Origin: Candidatus Nanopelagicales bacterium
GTDB taxonomy: Bacteria; Actinomycetota; Actinomycetes; S36-B12
NCBI GenBank assembly: GCA_030726915.1
Contig: JANRCR010000005.1
Coordinates: forward strand, 1 to 35,735
DNA: 35,735 nt
Reading direction: 5' to 3'
Positions within the stretch are counted from its first letter, which is position 1, and every line of letters starts with the position of its first letter. Positions 1 through 7,127 of the stretch are shown here, one piece after another. The notes below the pieces were generated by a model, which had not been told where the DNA came from, ran no database searches, and was given only the letters and a program-made list of their open reading frames with translations. Position numbers and translations under genes: made by a program.

Positions 1-178
1 GAGAATGTTGGCAAAATGTTCACACTTTTCTGAACTTGATTCCCTCACTTGACCCCCAGTCCTGCCGGAACCGTGGCGCACGCTTGCAGCGGGTGGCGCG
101 GAATGGCATCGCATTGGCGTGGAGAGGCACCGGGTTGTGTGGGGTTGCGGGACCGATGTGACACGAAAGTGACACATC

Positions 179-1237
179 TCAGGGTGGGCCGCTTTCGGTG
201 TCCCTCGCGGGAAGTTCCAAGTACAGGCTGTCCGCGTTCTGGCGGCTGTGTACCCATGAGTGGCACTTGCGACAGAGTGTCGTGAGGTTATCCATGTCCA
301 TCCTCCGCTCTGGGGCTACCGACCATGGAGCGATGTGGTGAGCGTGGAGTGCGTGATCGCCGTGGTCCTGGTGGTGTCCGCAACGGACGCAGCGGTAGCC
401 GTCGCGCTCGTAGACGGCCTTGACGAGGTCTTTCCATTCCCGCGTCTTGTAGAGGCGCTGCCGTTCGGGTGTGGTGCCGCCTGACCATGCCGGGTTGTTG
501 TTACCCTTCGACTTGCCGGATAGTCGCAGGCTGTCCGCCTGGGATCGCACCGGGATGTTGAACTTTCGGAGGAATCTCCGGACCGTGGCCGCGTTGACCG
601 CGCACTCGGCTGCGATGTCGTCGGCAGGACGGCCCAACGTTTCGTACTGTTCGCGCAGCCACGTCTCGTTCTTGTATGGCGCGTGCGCCCTGTAGTGGCC
701 CACGTCTGCATACGTTCGCCACCTGTTTCGGCCTGTGTCGAACTCAGTAGGTTCGCCGCACCCGCACGCACAATTGGGGCGGGGTTCTGATCGTGCCGCC
801 CGCCTCTCATCGAACGTCGTTCTCGTCCCTGCCTTGCGGTACGGGCCGCGCGGCGCGTTCGGGTCCCAGACAGCCTCAATAGGCTTGCCACGCTTCAACC
901 TGTCGTAATGCCGACCGCACAGCCCCTTGGCCCGCGGTGGTTCTTCACAGCCATCGACTGAGCAGGTGACACCAGCCACTTGGAGGGTACGACGACGTTG
1001 CTCCTCGTAGTGGACATTGCATAGGTCATGCGCGATGGGCTTACGGTCACACGCCGGTATCACGCACGCCACGGCAAGCGCCTTCGCCTTCGGCTTGATC
1101 GGAGCATCCATATCGTCACCTCGCTTGAAGCGCTCATAGTGCGTGGCGCAGAAACCACGCCGCAGCGCCTTGCGCCCGCACTCGAGCCGAGAACAAAAAA
1201 TGGAACTCGTTGCCACCGGACCATCAGCCCCAGACAT
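179..1237 (-). CDS. HNH endonuclease with three N-terminal Cys3His knuckles
   Basis: The 352-residue product has three tandem copies of a C-x4-C-x9-C-x2-H-Y motif (Cys/His at about 15-33, 58-76 and 92-110), each followed by a basic stretch and likely to bind zinc. A further Cys-rich patch follows near residue 155, then a helix-turn-helix-like segment around 190-225. The C-terminus is a classic HNH nuclease domain (about 283-345) with paired CxxC motifs and an A-H-H core. HNH proteins of this layout are common in actinophages and mobile elements, where they nick or cut DNA. The gene reads away from the tRNA cluster in tandem with the HIRAN gene, which supports an accessory or phage-derived origin. 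No integrase is visible. The ATG start places the first knuckle near the N-terminus. Family call is firm; the biological role is inferred. Confidence 0.85.
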   Translation of the reverse strand: MSGADGPVATSSIFCSRLECGRKALRRGFCATHYERFKRGDDMDAPIKPKAKALAVACVIPACDRKPIAHDLCNVHYEEQRRRTLQVAGVTCSVDGCEEPPRAKGLCGRHYDRLKRGKPIEAVWDPNAPRGPYRKAGTRTTFDERRAARSEPRPNCACGCGEPTEFDTGRNRWRTYADVGHYRAHAPYKNETWLREQYETLGRPADDIAAECAVNAATVRRFLRKFNIPVRSQADSLRLSGKSKGNNNPAWSGGTTPERQRLYKTREWKDLVKAVYERDGYRCVRCGHHQDHGDHALHAHHIAPWSVAPERRMDMDNLTTLCRKCHSWVHSRQNADSLYLELPARDTESGPP

Positions 1238-1246
1238 CCTTGGTAA

Positions 1247-1678
1247 CTAGGAGTTAACTGACACATCCAAGCGCACACCGATCACGGCAGGATCACTCCA
1301 GCCGATCACAGCCTGCACGTACAACACCTGTCCGTTCGTAGCCATCTCCTTCAACTGCGGCGACAACAACCGGGCATCCTCCTTCGGGATGTAGCCCACT
1401 CGCTTGTTCGCAATCACCACACACACCGCGTATGGATCGAACCTGTTCTCCGGCTCACACAGCAGGAAAGCGCCCGTCCGAAACTCGCCGCCCCCATTCA
1501 CGTCGAGGCCCTCCTCACGGAGGATCGCCCGCAGGTTCGCGTTGTAATTGCTCTCACCGACGACGTTGTAGTCGAACGTCCCTGGTCCCTCATTGGGTGC
1601 AACCTTCGGATCGTCTGGCAGCAGCCAGCCGTCAGCCGTGATGACCGGACCCTTTGGCACCTTTCTGAATAGACCCAT
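1247..1678 (-). CDS. HIRAN domain protein
   Basis: This 143-residue protein matches the HIRAN domain pattern: a V-V-G-E-S-N-Y start near residue 40, then E-P-E-N-R-F-D-P-Y-A-V near 76-86, and a K-R-V-G-Y-I-P-K-E-D-A stretch near 92-102. HIRAN domains occur alone in bacteria or on Rad5/HLTF-type helicases and bind DNA ends or damaged DNA. Here it is a stand-alone version with a short basic N-terminus. It ends 9 bp before the HNH gene start on the same strand, so the two are probably co-transcribed. A stand-alone HIRAN protein beside an HNH nuclease suggests a DNA-processing role in a mobile element. That role is inferred. Confidence 0.75.
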   Translation of the reverse strand: MGLFRKVPKGPVITADGWLLPDDPKVAPNEGPGTFDYNVVGESNYNANLRAILREEGLDVNGGGEFRTGAFLLCEPENRFDPYAVCVVIANKRVGYIPKEDARLLSPQLKEMATNGQVLYVQAVIGWSDPAVIGVRLDVSVNS

Positions 1679-2001
1679 TCGCTCCCCCCAAACTGGTTGT
1701 GGTCGGTCCCCTCAGAGAAACCATAGAACGAGGGCATGACAATCGATCACAATCACAGAACTGGCCCGGAATCCCTCATGGGCGCATTTCGCCCATTCCT
1801 GCGCTCCTCTCCCAATCCACCGCAATTGGCGAAGTCGCACGCACGCGATACTCCAACGACGACCTGCACATGCCTTCGCGCAAGCCACGCTGCGGTGTAT
1901 TCGAAGGTAGTCAATGCGGAAGCCGATAGGGCGAGTGATTAGCGACGCGCAAGGTGCTTGTGCTTAGTCGGCAGCGCTTGTGAGAGGTCGTGAGAGACGA
2001 A
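1679..2001. other. Intergenic stretch with no convincing gene
   Basis: This stretch lies between the HIRAN gene and the tRNA terminator. Only short frames without family motifs or ribosome binding sites are present, and base use is less G/C-biased at third positions than in the real genes. It probably carries the promoter of the HIRAN-HNH pair. I see no integrase, no excisionase and no copy of a tRNA 3' end. Confidence 0.4.
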
Positions 2002-2034
2002 GCCCCCCAGGACTGTGATGGTGTCCTGGGGGGC
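2002..2034 (-). terminator. Intrinsic terminator of the tRNA cluster
   Basis: Perfect 12-bp inverted repeat (2002-2013 with 2023-2034, both built on GTCCTGGGGGGC) around a 9-nt loop. It lies about 37 bp beyond the 3' end of tRNA-Phe in the minus direction and is followed on that strand by TTCGTCT, a modest U-rich tail. The arms are symmetric, so some activity on the plus strand is also possible. Confidence 0.75.
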
Positions 2035-2070
2035 GGTCTGATTCCCTCACGGGAAGTGGCCTTGGGAGTG

Positions 2071-2144
2071 TGGCCAGGGGCGGGGTCGAACCGCCGACCT
2101 TCCGATTTTCAGTCGGACGCTCGTACCAACTGAGCTACCTGGCC
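2071..2144 (-). tRNA. tRNA-Phe (GAA)
   Basis: A full cloverleaf can be drawn on the minus strand. The acceptor arm GGCCAGG pairs with CCTGGCC and has discriminator A. The D-arm contains AGCTCAGTTGGTA, the anticodon stem is TCCGA/TCGGA around loop CTGAAAA (anticodon GAA), and the T-arm carries GGTTCGACCCC. CCA is not encoded: the three bases after the discriminator read CAC. It is the last gene of a Glu-Asp-Phe cluster, and its 3' end faces the accessory HNH/HIRAN genes. Confidence 0.97.
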
Positions 2145-2184
2145 GTGCGGGTCGGAAAACCGACCCTGGTCGCTTGTGGCGACC

Positions 2185-2261
2185 TGGCGACCCCGACGGG
2201 ACTCGAACCCGCGACCTCCGCCGTGACAGGGCGGCGCGCTAACCAACTGCGCTACGGGGCC
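2185..2261 (-). tRNA. tRNA-Asp (GTC)
   Basis: Minus-strand cloverleaf with acceptor GGCCCCG/CGGGGTC (one G-U pair), discriminator G, and anticodon stem CCGCC/GGCGG around loop CTGTCAC (anticodon GTC). The T-arm contains GGTTCGAGTCC. The genome-encoded CCA is present at 2185-2187, unlike in the two flanking tRNAs. Confidence 0.97.
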
Positions 2262-2280
2262 TCGATGGTGCTGAGACCAG

Positions 2281-2353
2281 TGTCCCCAACGGGATTCGAA
2301 CCCGCGCTGCCGCCTTGAAAGGGCGGAGTCCTAGGCCGCTAGACGATGGGGAC
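2281..2353 (-). tRNA. tRNA-Glu (TTC)
   Basis: Minus-strand cloverleaf with acceptor GTCCCCA/TGGGGAC, discriminator A, and anticodon stem CCGCC/GGCGG around CTTTCAA (anticodon TTC). The T-arm has GGTTCGAATCC. CCA is not encoded. This is the promoter-proximal member of the Glu-Asp-Phe transcript. Confidence 0.97.
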
Positions 2354-2446
2354 CATCGCCTCCGAACCGGCGTCGAAGACTGGCAAAGCATAGGGGAGCC
2401 ACCGCACTGCGGACCACGGGGGTGGCGGTCTCCCCAGGGCGCGCGG

Positions 2447-2478
2447 AAGGGGCCACCCCGCACGAGAGGTGGCCCCTT
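2447..2478 (+). terminator. Hairpin with perfect 11-bp stem
   Basis: AAGGGGCCACC (2447-2457) pairs perfectly with GGTGGCCCCTT (2468-2478) around a 10-nt loop, followed by CTGATG on the plus strand. It looks like an intrinsic terminator with a weak T tail. No plus-strand gene lies just upstream, so it may guard against read-through towards the hydrolase, or stop leftward transcription from further right. Confidence 0.45.
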
Positions 2479-2566
2479 CTGATGCGTCAATGGGCCGGGC
2501 TCAATGCCGACCCCTAGTGGTCACCCGGGTGTGCCGCCTTCCACGCACAGGGACCTTGTCGGTGGA

Positions 2567-2592
2567 CCTCCTTCAGGAGGGCCTCGGTGATG
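2567..2592 (+). promoter_or_regulatory. Ribosome binding site inside a small hairpin
   Basis: AGGAGG (2575-2580) stands 6 nt before a GTG (2587) and 9 nt before an ATG (2590), both in frame with the hydrolase. CCTCC (2567-2571) pairs with GGAGG (2576-2580) around TTCA, so this Shine-Dalgarno can be sequestered. Whether it drives a longer hydrolase form or is fortuitous is unresolved. Confidence 0.35.
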
Positions 2593-2706
2593 GGAGCGAT
2601 CATCAATCCTCCTCTCACTGCGGGATGTACCGCTCTCTCAGTGTGCGCTCGACGGAAGGGCCAGGTCAAGGACTGGAGCAAAGAGACCTGGTCAGGCCTC
2701 GCCGCC

Positions 2707-4716
2707 ATGACCGGTGGACTCGCTTCACTCCACGCGTCACCATGGGGCGTGGCCTTGACCCGGCGTGCCCTCGGAGTTGCGATCGTCGTCGGTATGGCAT
2801 TCACGCTCACGGGCTTCTCGGCACCGGTGATGGCGCGCCCGACGGCAGAGGCACCCCAGGCATCGACTCTGCGCGTGGGCAGCGTCGAACTCTCGCCATG
2901 CCGCGTCATGCGCGACGCCTGGTGCGGATCGATCACGCGGCCGTGGGACACCTCGGGTCGCGTACCCGGCACTCTGCAGGTTGGCTTCGCGTGGATTCCC
3001 GCGTCGTCGGGCCGCTCGATCGGCACGCTCGTGCCGCATGAAGGCGGTCCGGGCTACAGCACGACCGGGTCGGGTGGGTGGTTCGCCGAGATGTACGGCG
3101 ACCTCATGCGCAATCACGACATGCTGCTCGTCGACCAACGCGGCATGGGGCGCACCGCGGTGATCGTCTGCCCCGCTCTCGATGAGGGCACCATGTCTTT
3201 CGTCCGCGCCGTCGGCGCGTGCGGGCGCTCGCTCGGTGACCGCGCGTACCTCTATGGGTCTGAGGCCTCGGCTGATGACCTCGCCGCCGTGCTCGATGCG
3301 CTGGAGATCGACAGGGTCGACATGTACGGCGACTCCTACGGCACGTTCTTCGGCCAGGTCTTCGCCGGGCGCCACGGTGACCGGCTGCGCACGCTGATCC
3401 TTGACGGCGCCTACCCGACCTACGGCGAGTCCGCGTGGTACCCCACCCAGGGACCCGCGCTGCGACGTGCCTTTACGGCCGTGTGTGCGCGCAGCGCGCT
3501 GTGCTCCGGTGCCGACGGCCTCCCGCTCCCACTGCTGGAGTCGCTGCTCGACCGTTTGCGCACCAAGCCGATGAGTGTGCGCGCGCCCGGCGGCGACGGT
3601 CGCTGGCACAACGTCGTCCTCGACCCCGAGGCGGTGGCCACCGTCGCCTACAACGCGACCTATCTCTCGCCGACGTATCGCGAGTTCACCGCCGCGGTGC
3701 GCGCGGCGCTCGCCGGCGACGCCCGGCCATTCGGCCGGCTCTTCGCGGAGTACTGGTGGACCGGCGACACCTCGAGCAATCCGCGCGCATACAGCAGCGG
3801 CGCCGAGGCGGCCGTCTCCTGCCACGACTACCCGCAACTCTTCGACCTCCGCAGCTCCGACGGTGTGCGCAAGGAGCAGTACCGGGACGCTTTCGCACGC
3901 AAGGAACGCACCGACCCCGGCCTCTACGCACCCTTCACCATCGCCGAATACAAGCGCTCGGGCTGGACGTCCTTCGGCATGTGCCGGGAATGGCCGAAAC
4001 CCCCGAAGGGGGTGAGCTTCGGCCCGCCGAAGCCCCCGAGTGGCCGCTATCCGGCCGTGCCCACGCTCGTACTGTCAGGCGAACTCGACACGATCACGAC
4101 CGCGGCCGAGGGCGAACTGGTCACCGAGCACTTCCCGCGCTCGCGCCACATCGTGGTGGCCAACGGCCTGCACGTCGTGGGCGGCGCGCGACCGGACAGC
4201 TGCGGACCGCGCCTGGTGCGCCACGTCATCCGGACCGGCGGACTCGACTTGCCGACGTCCCTGGAGGAGTGCGCGGCCACCGCTCCTATCATCCGTGCGG
4301 TCGGCACCTACCCGCGCGAACTTGCGGGCGTGCATCTGCCTTCAGGCCTTGCCGACGACACGGTCGCGCGCGTGACGGTGACGGCAGCCAACACCGCAGC
4401 CGACCTCATCGATCGCTGGTGGCAGGGCTACTCCGACACCGGCTATGGGCTGCGCGGCGGAGAGTGGCGCTACGCGGGTCATGCGCGCGTGCGATTCACA
4501 CTCACGGGCGTCAAGCTCGTGCGCGACCTGCCGGTGAGCGGCTCCTTTACCTGGGATCGCACCACCGGCAACGTCGCGGTCGATCTGCGCGTCCCCGGCG
4601 CGAGCGGCGTGCGCACGATCTCGGGTTCGTGGAACGCCGACGACTCCGGCGCCATGGCCACCCTGCGCGTCACCGGCGCCCTCGGCCCGGCCACGCTCGT
4701 CTTCCCCGCCCCGTAG
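2707..4716 (+). CDS. Exported alpha/beta hydrolase, tripeptidyl aminopeptidase-like
   Basis: This serine hydrolase is probably secreted or membrane-anchored. From the ATG at 2707 a basic region with two Arg is followed by a hydrophobic segment and an A-x-A-like cleavage region, a typical signal peptide. The body has the oxyanion region H-E-G-G-P-G, the nucleophile elbow G-D-S-Y-G (Ser210), acid Asp461 in G-E-L-D-T and His489 in G-L-H-V-V, the order seen in TAP/SlpD peptidases that remove N-terminal peptides. About 120 extra residues at the C-terminus look like a beta-rich add-on domain. The frame is open back to a GTG at 2587 with a good AGGAGG, giving 709 residues. I prefer 2707 because the signal peptide is then N-terminal and codon use upstream is atypical. 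Substrate is unknown. Confidence 0.85.
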   Translation: MTGGLASLHASPWGVALTRRALGVAIVVGMAFTLTGFSAPVMARPTAEAPQASTLRVGSVELSPCRVMRDAWCGSITRPWDTSGRVPGTLQVGFAWIPASSGRSIGTLVPHEGGPGYSTTGSGGWFAEMYGDLMRNHDMLLVDQRGMGRTAVIVCPALDEGTMSFVRAVGACGRSLGDRAYLYGSEASADDLAAVLDALEIDRVDMYGDSYGTFFGQVFAGRHGDRLRTLILDGAYPTYGESAWYPTQGPALRRAFTAVCARSALCSGADGLPLPLLESLLDRLRTKPMSVRAPGGDGRWHNVVLDPEAVATVAYNATYLSPTYREFTAAVRAALAGDARPFGRLFAEYWWTGDTSSNPRAYSSGAEAAVSCHDYPQLFDLRSSDGVRKEQYRDAFARKERTDPGLYAPFTIAEYKRSGWTSFGMCREWPKPPKGVSFGPPKPPSGRYPAVPTLVLSGELDTITTAAEGELVTEHFPRSRHIVVANGLHVVGGARPDSCGPRLVRHVIRTGGLDLPTSLEECAATAPIIRAVGTYPRELAGVHLPSGLADDTVARVTVTAANTAADLIDRWWQGYSDTGYGLRGGEWRYAGHARVRFTLTGVKLVRDLPVSGSFTWDRTTGNVAVDLRVPGASGVRTISGSWNADDSGAMATLRVTGALGPATLVFPAP

Positions 4717-4753
4717 TCGGCATCGAGACCGCACCGTATGGCAGCCTGACGGC

Positions 4754-6124
4754 ATGGATCGCCGGGGTTTCCTCGCCGCTGGACTCGGCCTCGCGACTGC
4801 ACCGCTCGTGCTGCGCCCGGGTCCCGCGACCGCGTCGGCGCGCCGGTCAATCCCCGCCCCCACCGACTCGCTGGTCACGCGTTGGGATACCGATCCGTGG
4901 TCGCGCGGCTCCTACTCCGCTCTGCCGGTCGGCGTCTCGCCCGCGGTGCGACGTACCCTCGCCGACGCGATCATCGGTGGACGCATCGCGCTCGCAGGGG
5001 AGTACGCCAGCACGCAGTTCCCCGCCACCACGACCGGTGCCTATCTCTCCGGACGCCATGCGGTGAGGCGCCTACTCAATCGCGTCAACGCGCGGACCGC
5101 CATCGTGATCGGCGCGGGCATGGCCGGTGCGGCGGCAGCGCGTGACCTGCGCGCCGCCGGCGTCGACGTGACGGTGCTCGAGGCGCGCGATCGCGTCGGT
5201 GGTCGGATCTGGAGTGATGAGGCATGGGGTGCACCCGTCGAGCTGGGTGCCGCCTGGATCCATGCACTTCGCGGCAATCCCCTGGTGCCGTTGGCGCGGG
5301 AGTCCGGACTCTCGTTGGTGCCGACCGACTACGAGGATGCGATCGCCCGCGACACGGTCACCGGGCGCCGCTCCACTGCAGCCGAGTCGCGTGCCAGCAC
5401 CCTTGAGGGGCTCATCGGGCGGCTTGAACGGGCCTGGCCGCCCGTGGACACGTCGGTCGGCGCATGGCTGGCGTCTCAGGGGTGGTCGGCCAGTCGGTTC
5501 GACGGATGGGCTGAGGCGGTGGAGATCACCCAGGAATACGGCGTCGATCCGCGCCGACTCGGCGTGCGCGCCACCCAGGAAGGTGCCGACTACCGCGGGG
5601 GAGACGCGATGGTGGCTGGCGGCTACGTGATGATCGTCGACGATCTCTTGGCTGGCAGCGATGTGCGCCTGGCCACGGCGGTTGAGTCCGTCAGCGCGCG
5701 CGGGCCGCGCGTCGAGGTAGCGCTGCAATCAGGTGCGCGCGTGACCGCCGATATCGCCGTCGTCGCTGCCCCCCTCGCGCTCGTGCGTGCCGGTCGGCCC
5801 AAGCTTCCGGACATGACCGGCGGCGTGCGCGCCGCGCTGCGTCAGATCGTGACCGGCAACCTCGAAAAGGTCGTGTTGCGTTACGACGATCAGTGGTGGG
5901 GCGACCATCAGGTCAACGGCATCGTCGGCGGAGGTGCGCCCGGTGCTCCAGCGGGCACCCCCGCGTCACTGAGGTGGACCGAGTTCTACTCGCTCACCGA
6001 CGTGCTCGGCTTCCCGGCGCTCGTGGGCTTCTCCGGTGGATCCGCCGCGCGGACACGCCCCGCCTCGGATTCGGGATGTGTGCGTGAAGCGACCGCTGCG
6101 CTCAGGGCCGCCTTCAGCGGTTGA
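4754..6124 (+). CDS. Flavin amine oxidase, apparently circularly permuted, Tat-exported
   Basis: FAD-dependent amine oxidase of 456 residues. The N-terminus D-R-R-G-F-L-A-A-G plus a hydrophobic stretch is a Tat-like signal. Residues 38-106 then carry what is normally the C-terminal flavin-binding end of the family: T-R-W-D-T-D-P-W-S-R-G-S-Y-S near 42-55, A-G-E at 81-83 and P-A-T-T-T-G-A-Y-L-S-G-R at 90-101. Only after this comes the usual N-terminal Rossmann motif G-A-G-M-A-G (120-125) with L-E-A-R-D-R-V-G-G-R about 20 residues on. The protein ends with the substrate-domain motif L-G-F-P-A-L-V-G-F and a helix A-A-L-R-A-A-F, which in ordinary relatives directly precedes the T-R-W-D segment. 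Ser53 sits where MAO has its covalent-flavin Cys, so FAD is probably non-covalent. Substrate is unknown. Family call is firm; permutation is read from motif order. Confidence 0.85.
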   Translation: MDRRGFLAAGLGLATAPLVLRPGPATASARRSIPAPTDSLVTRWDTDPWSRGSYSALPVGVSPAVRRTLADAIIGGRIALAGEYASTQFPATTTGAYLSGRHAVRRLLNRVNARTAIVIGAGMAGAAAARDLRAAGVDVTVLEARDRVGGRIWSDEAWGAPVELGAAWIHALRGNPLVPLARESGLSLVPTDYEDAIARDTVTGRRSTAAESRASTLEGLIGRLERAWPPVDTSVGAWLASQGWSASRFDGWAEAVEITQEYGVDPRRLGVRATQEGADYRGGDAMVAGGYVMIVDDLLAGSDVRLATAVESVSARGPRVEVALQSGARVTADIAVVAAPLALVRAGRPKLPDMTGGVRAALRQIVTGNLEKVVLRYDDQWWGDHQVNGIVGGGAPGAPAGTPASLRWTEFYSLTDVLGFPALVGFSGGSAARTRPASDSGCVREATAALRAAFSG

Positions 6125-6146
6125 GCGCTTCCCGCACAATGGGGGC

Positions 6147-6497
6147 GTGATTGAGGTCTCGCCCGTCCACTTCGAAGAGCTCGTCGCGCAAGCACTCGAG
6201 GCGGTGCCATTGCCGTTGGCGCGGCTCATCGACAATGTCGTCTTCGTCATCGAAGCCGATGGGCCTCCAGAGGATCCGGACCTGCTGGGCCTCTACGAGG
6301 GCATCGCGCTGACCGAGCGGGACGGCACCTATGCGGGTGCCCTGCCTGACCGGATCACCATCTACCGCAATCCCACCCTGCGCATGTGTGAGTCCTACGA
6401 CGAGGTCGTGGACGAGGTGACGATCACGGTTGTTCACGAGATCGCGCACCACTTCGGGATAGACGACGACCGTTTGCACGAGCTCGGATACGACTGA
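6147..6497 (+). CDS. Small zincin-like metallopeptidase (PF06262-like)
   Basis: A 116-residue protein whose C-terminal V-V-H-E-I-A-H-H-F-G-I is the HExxH zinc-peptidase signature (about residues 95-99). It is followed by D-D-D-R-L-H-E-L-G, the standard end of the actinobacterial minimal zincin family. The start is placed at the GTG at 6147, preceded by GGGGG, rather than at the in-frame ATG at 6036, which would overlap the amine oxidase by nearly 90 bp and add an atypical Arg/Pro-rich leader. It begins 22 bp after the oxidase stop, so it may share its transcript. Physiological substrate is unknown. Confidence 0.85.
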   Translation: MIEVSPVHFEELVAQALEAVPLPLARLIDNVVFVIEADGPPEDPDLLGLYEGIALTERDGTYAGALPDRITIYRNPTLRMCESYDEVVDEVTITVVHEIAHHFGIDDDRLHELGYD

Positions 6498-6523
6498 GGG
6501 CCCGCCGCGGCGAGCCCTCCGTC
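6492..6523. terminator. Bidirectional hairpin between convergent genes
   Basis: GACTGAGGGC (6492-6501) pairs with GCCCTCCGTC (6514-6523) with a single mismatch, around a 12-nt loop. It overlaps the stop codon of the zincin gene and faces the converging secreted-protein gene. The T tail is weak on both strands. Confidence 0.45.
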
Positions 6524-6545
6524 GTTAACGCCGTACCACGATGGT

Positions 6546-7072
6546 CTATCCAGTCTGCGACACCGTGCCGTTCATGTACACGGCGAGAATCGTGAGGCCA
6601 CCCGTGCTCGTCTGATAATTGACGTACCAGCGGAGTTTGCCGAAGTCCGGCGGTGCGGTGGTCGACTGCATGAGGTTCATCATGACCAGTGGCTCGCTAC
6701 GCGGGAGGTCGTTCTTGACGCGGTACTCCTGCGCCAATCGCAGCGCCTTCTTGGCGCTGACCCGGAGTGGCTGATCCGTGCCGGTGCTGCCCACCCACGG
6801 CTGTGGCACAAAGACCGCGGTCACCTTGCACAACCCGCTGTAGCGCATCTGGACCGATGCCGTGGTGCTGCCGTCGGAGGTGTTCAGCGCCAGGTTGTAG
6901 GTCACGTGGTTCCTGGTGAGGGTGGCCGGATCCCGTGGCCGGGTGGTCGCGCCGGGCGCAGCCTCGAGGTCGACCTCCATGCGCGTGTAGGAGCCGACGG
7001 TGACCCCCGGGCCGGGGTCACGGCAACAGCCAACGCCAGGGCGCCGAGCCCCGCGATCGCGCGCTTCCACAT
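6546..7072 (-). pseudogene. Secreted hypothetical protein, frameshifted or sequence error
   Basis: A proper start exists at ATG 7072 with GGAG 5 nt upstream, and it encodes a signal peptide (M-W-K-R-A-I-A-G-L-G-A-L-A-L-A-V-A-V-T-P-A). This frame leaves the long frame that encodes the rest (V-T-V-G-S-Y-T-R-M-E-V-D onward to the stop at 6546). The frames differ by one base and would join smoothly if the C run at 7004-7008 (five G on the coding strand) had one more base. The mature part, about 150 residues, has many Thr/Ser and alternating beta-like patterns and one Cys; I recognise no family. The same-frame start at 7106 gives an unlikely Cys/Pro-rich leader without a signal peptide. It may be a homopolymer sequencing error, a real mutation or, least likely, programmed slippage. 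Confidence 0.6.
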
Positions 7073-7127
7073 GTCCGCTCCATTCGTTGACAGGTGGTGA
7101 AGACACTAGGTGCGTTGACCGGTCATA

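Larger units (their letters stand above)
2354..2706. other. Intergenic region: tRNA promoter and hydrolase leader
   Basis: Upstream of tRNA-Glu on the minus strand, TATGCT at 2387-2392 is a possible -10 for the tRNA transcript; no clear -35 is seen. Two hairpins (2447-2478 and 2567-2580) lie further right and are listed separately. The frame of the downstream hydrolase is open from 2587, but its third codon positions there are much less G/C-rich than in the body of the gene, so I treat 2587-2706 as probably untranslated. Confidence 0.4.

Noticed and set aside
1-178. Possible gene at the left edge of the window.
   Set aside because: Only short frames without motifs or ribosome binding sites; nothing supportable seen.
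201-2057. A 15-bp near repeat (TCCCTC[G/A]CGGGAAGT) at 201-215 and 2043-2057 that could be attL/attR of an island holding the HNH and HIRAN genes.
   Set aside because: One mismatch in 15, low complexity, the left copy is inside the HNH coding region, and the right copy is 14 bp outside the tRNA rather than within its 3' end. Not enough to claim attachment sites.
2737-3837. A 366-codon minus-strand frame opposite the hydrolase.
   Set aside because: Antisense shadow of high-GC coding DNA with no recognisable domain.
3435-5066. A 543-codon plus-strand frame overlapping the hydrolase and the amine oxidase.
   Set aside because: Arg-rich shadow frame of high-GC DNA, no motifs, and two well-supported genes occupy the same DNA.
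4754-5070. The N-terminal part of the amine oxidase as a relic of a second, truncated oxidase gene fused by chance.
   Set aside because: The main body lacks its own C-terminal FAD segment, so the N-terminal piece is needed to complete the fold; permutation explains both facts with one event.
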